Origin: Flavobacteriales bacterium
GTDB taxonomy: Bacteria; Bacteroidota; Bacteroidia; Flavobacteriales; Flavobacteriaceae
Direction of reading: 5' to 3'
Assembly (NCBI GenBank): GCA_027031025.1
Contig: JALVEJ010000326.1
Location: forward strand, 1 to 6,241
Length of the DNA stretch: 6,241 nucleotides
This document shows positions 4,756-6,241 of this stretch, piece after piece; the stretch's first letter is position 1, and each line of letters opens with the position of its first letter. Made by a program: the position numbers and the translations under genes. The notes beneath the pieces are model-generated. The model searched no databases. It was not told the origin of the DNA and worked only from the letters and a program-made list of their open reading frames with translations.

Positions 4756-4820
4756 AAAGAAAGCAAGCTTACTGCACACAGACATGGTGTTTTTCTTCTC
4801 CTAACCAATAGTTAAAAAGA

Positions 4821-5594
4821 ATGACAAACTTTAAGCCTTCAAATATTAATAAACTATTCAAACAGCAAGATCAATTAAACCTGCTGATTATCATCAACTT
4901 ATTGATATATTTATGCGCACAAATTTTAATTGCTATCAAGTGGTTTTCATTACGTTGGGTCGCTTTACCTTATGATTTAGTCCAACTGACTTCAAAATGG
5001 TGGGCGGTGATCACTTACGGTTTTTTTCATCAAGGATTTGTAGCCTTGTTTTTTAATATGATTTTGCTACATTACTTTGGGCGTATTTTATTAGATTTTG
5101 AGACACCTAAAAAGTTTTTATGTATTTATTTTTCAGGTATTTTACTAGGCGCAGTATTTTTTGTGACGAGCTATTATTTATTTCCAAATTTTTACGTGAT
5201 TAAAGCACCATTATTGGGCGCTTCCGCCGGTGTGATGGCAGTGATTACATACATTTCTTTGAAGTTGCCACATTATCAAATCAAAATCAGGTTTCTCGGT
5301 TATTTCAAATTAATGCACCTGTTAATATTCTTGGTTTTATTTAATTTATTGCAAATTCCATTGGGTAATCCGGGCGGCTATTTTGCCCATTTAGGAGGAC
5401 TAACTGCCGGTTTTGTTTTCTTTTTAATCAATTTGAAACAAAAAGAAAAAGCTGTTACAAAGCCAAGTGTTTTCAGTATTACCAAACCTAAAAAAGAAAA
5501 AAATATCGATGCTATTTTAGACAAAATCAGCCGTTCGGGATACGAAAGTTTAACCGATGAAGAAAAGGAAGAATTGTTTAAGCACAGCAAGTAG
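4821..5594 (+). CDS. Rhomboid family intramembrane serine protease with C-terminal DUF6576-like extension
   Basis: A 257-aa polytopic membrane protein, probably six helices, that should cleave other membrane proteins within the bilayer. The catalytic pair is visible: S135 in GAS (132-140, LGASAGVMA) and H190 in AHLGG in the last helix. In the second helix H70-x8-N79 matches GlpG H145 and N154, but the position of GlpG H150 is A75, so part of the oxyanion-stabilising set is missing. After residue 205 a basic linker leads to a soluble tail (228-257, NIDAILDKISRSGYESL then TDEEKEELFKHS), which resembles the DUF6576 module found on Bacteroidota rhomboids. Its role is unknown. The A-rich AAAAAGA before the ATG serves as the start context. 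It is monocistronic as far as seen. Confidence 0.9.
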   Translation: MTNFKPSNINKLFKQQDQLNLLIIINLLIYLCAQILIAIKWFSLRWVALPYDLVQLTSKWWAVITYGFFHQGFVALFFNMILLHYFGRILLDFETPKKFLCIYFSGILLGAVFFVTSYYLFPNFYVIKAPLLGASAGVMAVITYISLKLPHYQIKIRFLGYFKLMHLLIFLVLFNLLQIPLGNPGGYFAHLGGLTAGFVFFLINLKQKEKAVTKPSVFSITKPKKEKNIDAILDKISRSGYESLTDEEKEELFKHSK

Positions 5595-5616
5595 CAACAC
5601 ACAAAATTGTGCGTTG
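5595..5616. repeat. Imperfect hairpin after the rhomboid stop
   Basis: CAACACAC and GTGCGTTG pair with one A-C mismatch around AAAATT, starting immediately after the stop codon. No T run follows, so it is at best a weak terminator. Confidence 0.4.
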
Positions 5617-5668
5617 AACATGAATGTGTATGACAAATATCATCAAATTATCGGTCAATACTTTTTTC

Positions 5669-5701
5669 AGACCTAACAGGTTTTGGAAACCTATCAGGTC
5701 T
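5669..5701. repeat. REP-like 33-bp nested inverted repeat
   Basis: AGACCT-AAC-AGGTTT-TGG-AAACCT-ATC-AGGTCT: two nested 6-bp stems joined by 3-nt segments that can form one more pair. I recall AGACCTAACAGGTTT palindromes as common between genes in flavobacteria. On the plus strand only TTT follows, so termination of the rhomboid transcript is possible but weak. Confidence 0.7.
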
Positions 5702-5767
5702 TTACACCATTTCTCAGAAAATAGAAATGAAGAATAAAATTGTTTAAGCACAGTAAAAAGTAAAAGG

Positions 5768-5809
5768 AAGTGGAAAGTGCCAAGTAGAAAGTGCTAAGTG
5801 GAAAGTGCG
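5768..5809. repeat. Three 14-bp tandem repeats
   Basis: AAGTGGAAAGTGCC, AAGTAGAAAGTGCT and AAGTGGAAAGTGCG follow each other without gaps. AAGTAAAAGG at 5758-5767 looks like a decayed partial unit. Purine-rich on this strand. No coding frame uses it. Confidence 0.85.
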
Positions 5810-5829
5810 AATAGAGAAATGAAACAAAA

Positions 5830-5856
5830 CTTTTATGTTCTTTTATGTCTTTTATG
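5830..5856. repeat. Three CTTTTATG near-tandem copies
   Basis: CTTTTATG occurs at 5830-5837, 5840-5847 and 5849-5856, with 10- and 9-bp spacing. Low-complexity AT-rich sequence with no evident role. Confidence 0.6.
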
Positions 5857-5939
5857 GTTCAAGAAAGAGAAAAAAGATAATTAATTAAAAACTGAACTTG
5901 CTCCTACAACATCAGACGGAAAAAGCTTTGTTTATAATT

Positions 5940-6197
5940 TTATTTCTTTGGCATATTACAAAACACCTTTATTATCTCATTTTTAAGCGTTTTCATACTT
6001 TTGTTGTACATCATATAAGGAAATCCAAATAATATTAGAAGTTGTAATAAAGATATTAAAATAACAACAAATTTTTCCTCTAATGCCATATTATTGGGGA
6101 TAAACAAGCTGAATATATGAAATAAAAGATTAAGAAAAATAGCTATGGCTATAAAAAGGAAGAAATATAAAGAGAGTTTTATGCCATAAAACCCCAT
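5940..6197 (-). CDS. Small two-helix membrane protein, possibly partial at the window edge
   Basis: From ATG at 6197 the product is 85 aa with two strongly hydrophobic segments (about residues 8-33 and 44-63), a short polar link (NNMALEEK) and a basic tail ending in NMPKK. It probably sits in the inner membrane. I do not recognise a family. The frame has no stop upstream of 6197 to the window edge (14 more codons, FKQKDHKLIIETKI), so the real start may lie outside and the gene may be longer. No promoter box or ribosome site decides the start. No clear terminator follows. Confidence 0.55.
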   Translation of the reverse strand: MGFYGIKLSLYFFLFIAIAIFLNLLFHIFSLFIPNNMALEEKFVVILISLLQLLILFGFPYMMYNKSMKTLKNEIIKVFCNMPKK

Positions 6198-6241
6198 GAT
6201 TTTAGTTTCAATAATTAATTTATGATCCTTTTGCTTAAATC

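Larger units (their letters stand above)
5557..5764 (+). repeat. Direct repeat of the rhomboid 3' end flanking a 150-bp insert
   Basis: AATTGTTTAAGCACAG (16 nt) occurs at 5572-5587, inside the end of the rhomboid gene, and again at 5738-5753. The similarity is longer: ATGAAGAA precedes both (5557-5564 and 5727-5734) and the second copy still reads LFKHSKK then TAA in the gene's frame. It has a short internal deletion and an in-frame TGA before it, so it is a degenerate duplicate and not a gene. Confidence 0.75.
5595..5939. other. Repeat-rich non-coding region
   Basis: 345 bp without a supportable gene. In order it holds a small hairpin, a REP-like hairpin (5669-5701), the degenerate copy of the rhomboid end (5727-5764), three 14-bp tandem repeats (5768-5809) and three CTTTTATG copies (5830-5856). 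A 21-codon ORF at 5819-5884 spans the last set and is not credible. Confidence 0.75.

Noticed and set aside
4603..4785. 60-codon minus-strand ORF between sigma factor and rhomboid
   Set aside because: Very rich in Lys, Asn and Phe as expected from AT-rich spacer, and it overlaps the promoters of both neighbours.
5378..5602. 74-codon minus-strand ORF inside the rhomboid gene
   Set aside because: Antisense shadow of a well-supported gene with no recognisable features of its own.
5819..5884. 21-codon ORF starting MKQNFYVLLCLLWF, like a signal peptide
   Set aside because: It is built from the CTTTTATG repeats, ends at once in a lysine-rich tail, and has no promoter or conserved context.

Overview
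The window is AT-rich and looks like chromosome from a member of the Bacteroidota, most likely a flavobacterium. The reasons are perfect or near-perfect copies of the Bacteroidota promoter pattern (TTG or TTTG, about 19 nt, TAnnTTTG) upstream of several genes, few Shine-Dalgarno sites, and proteins of typical flavobacterial type: a TatA/TatB-like protein next to a PAP2 phosphatase, DUF4268 and DUF2007 proteins, an endonuclease III without its Fe-S cluster, and a rhomboid with a short C-terminal extension.

Layout. (1) Positions 1-617 hold 2.7 copies of a 227/228-bp tandem repeat. Each copy contains an 81-nt tRNA-Arg-like element followed by its own intrinsic terminator. In all three the anticodon arm is replaced by a perfect 10-bp hairpin with a four-base loop, so a normal decoding role is unlikely. 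The array probably continues to the left. (2) 778-1613, plus strand: a TatA/B-like translocase subunit and a PAP2 phosphatase, overlapping by one base. (3) 1709-2836, minus strand: the operon bcp-DUF2007-DUF4268, with an 8-bp overlap and then a 14-nt gap. (4) 2877-3500, plus strand: nth, divergent from bcp across 40 bp that hold two opposed promoters. Both gene products deal with oxidative damage. (5) 3780-4547, minus strand: an ECF-type sigma factor, then a previously uncalled 41-codon ORF, then a strong terminator. The leader of the sigma gene and the start of the small ORF each carry a perfect 10-bp inverted repeat. (6) 4821-5594, plus strand: a rhomboid protease. (7) 5595-5939: a repeat-rich non-coding stretch with a degenerate second copy of the rhomboid 3' end, a REP-like hairpin and short tandem repeats. 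(8) 5940 to the right edge, minus strand: a small two-helix membrane protein whose frame stays open to the window end.

The protein-coding genes are mostly ordinary envelope, redox, repair and regulatory genes. The least explained parts are the array of tRNA-like units and the small ORF plus dyads around the sigma factor. No CRISPR array, transposase or phage gene is visible.
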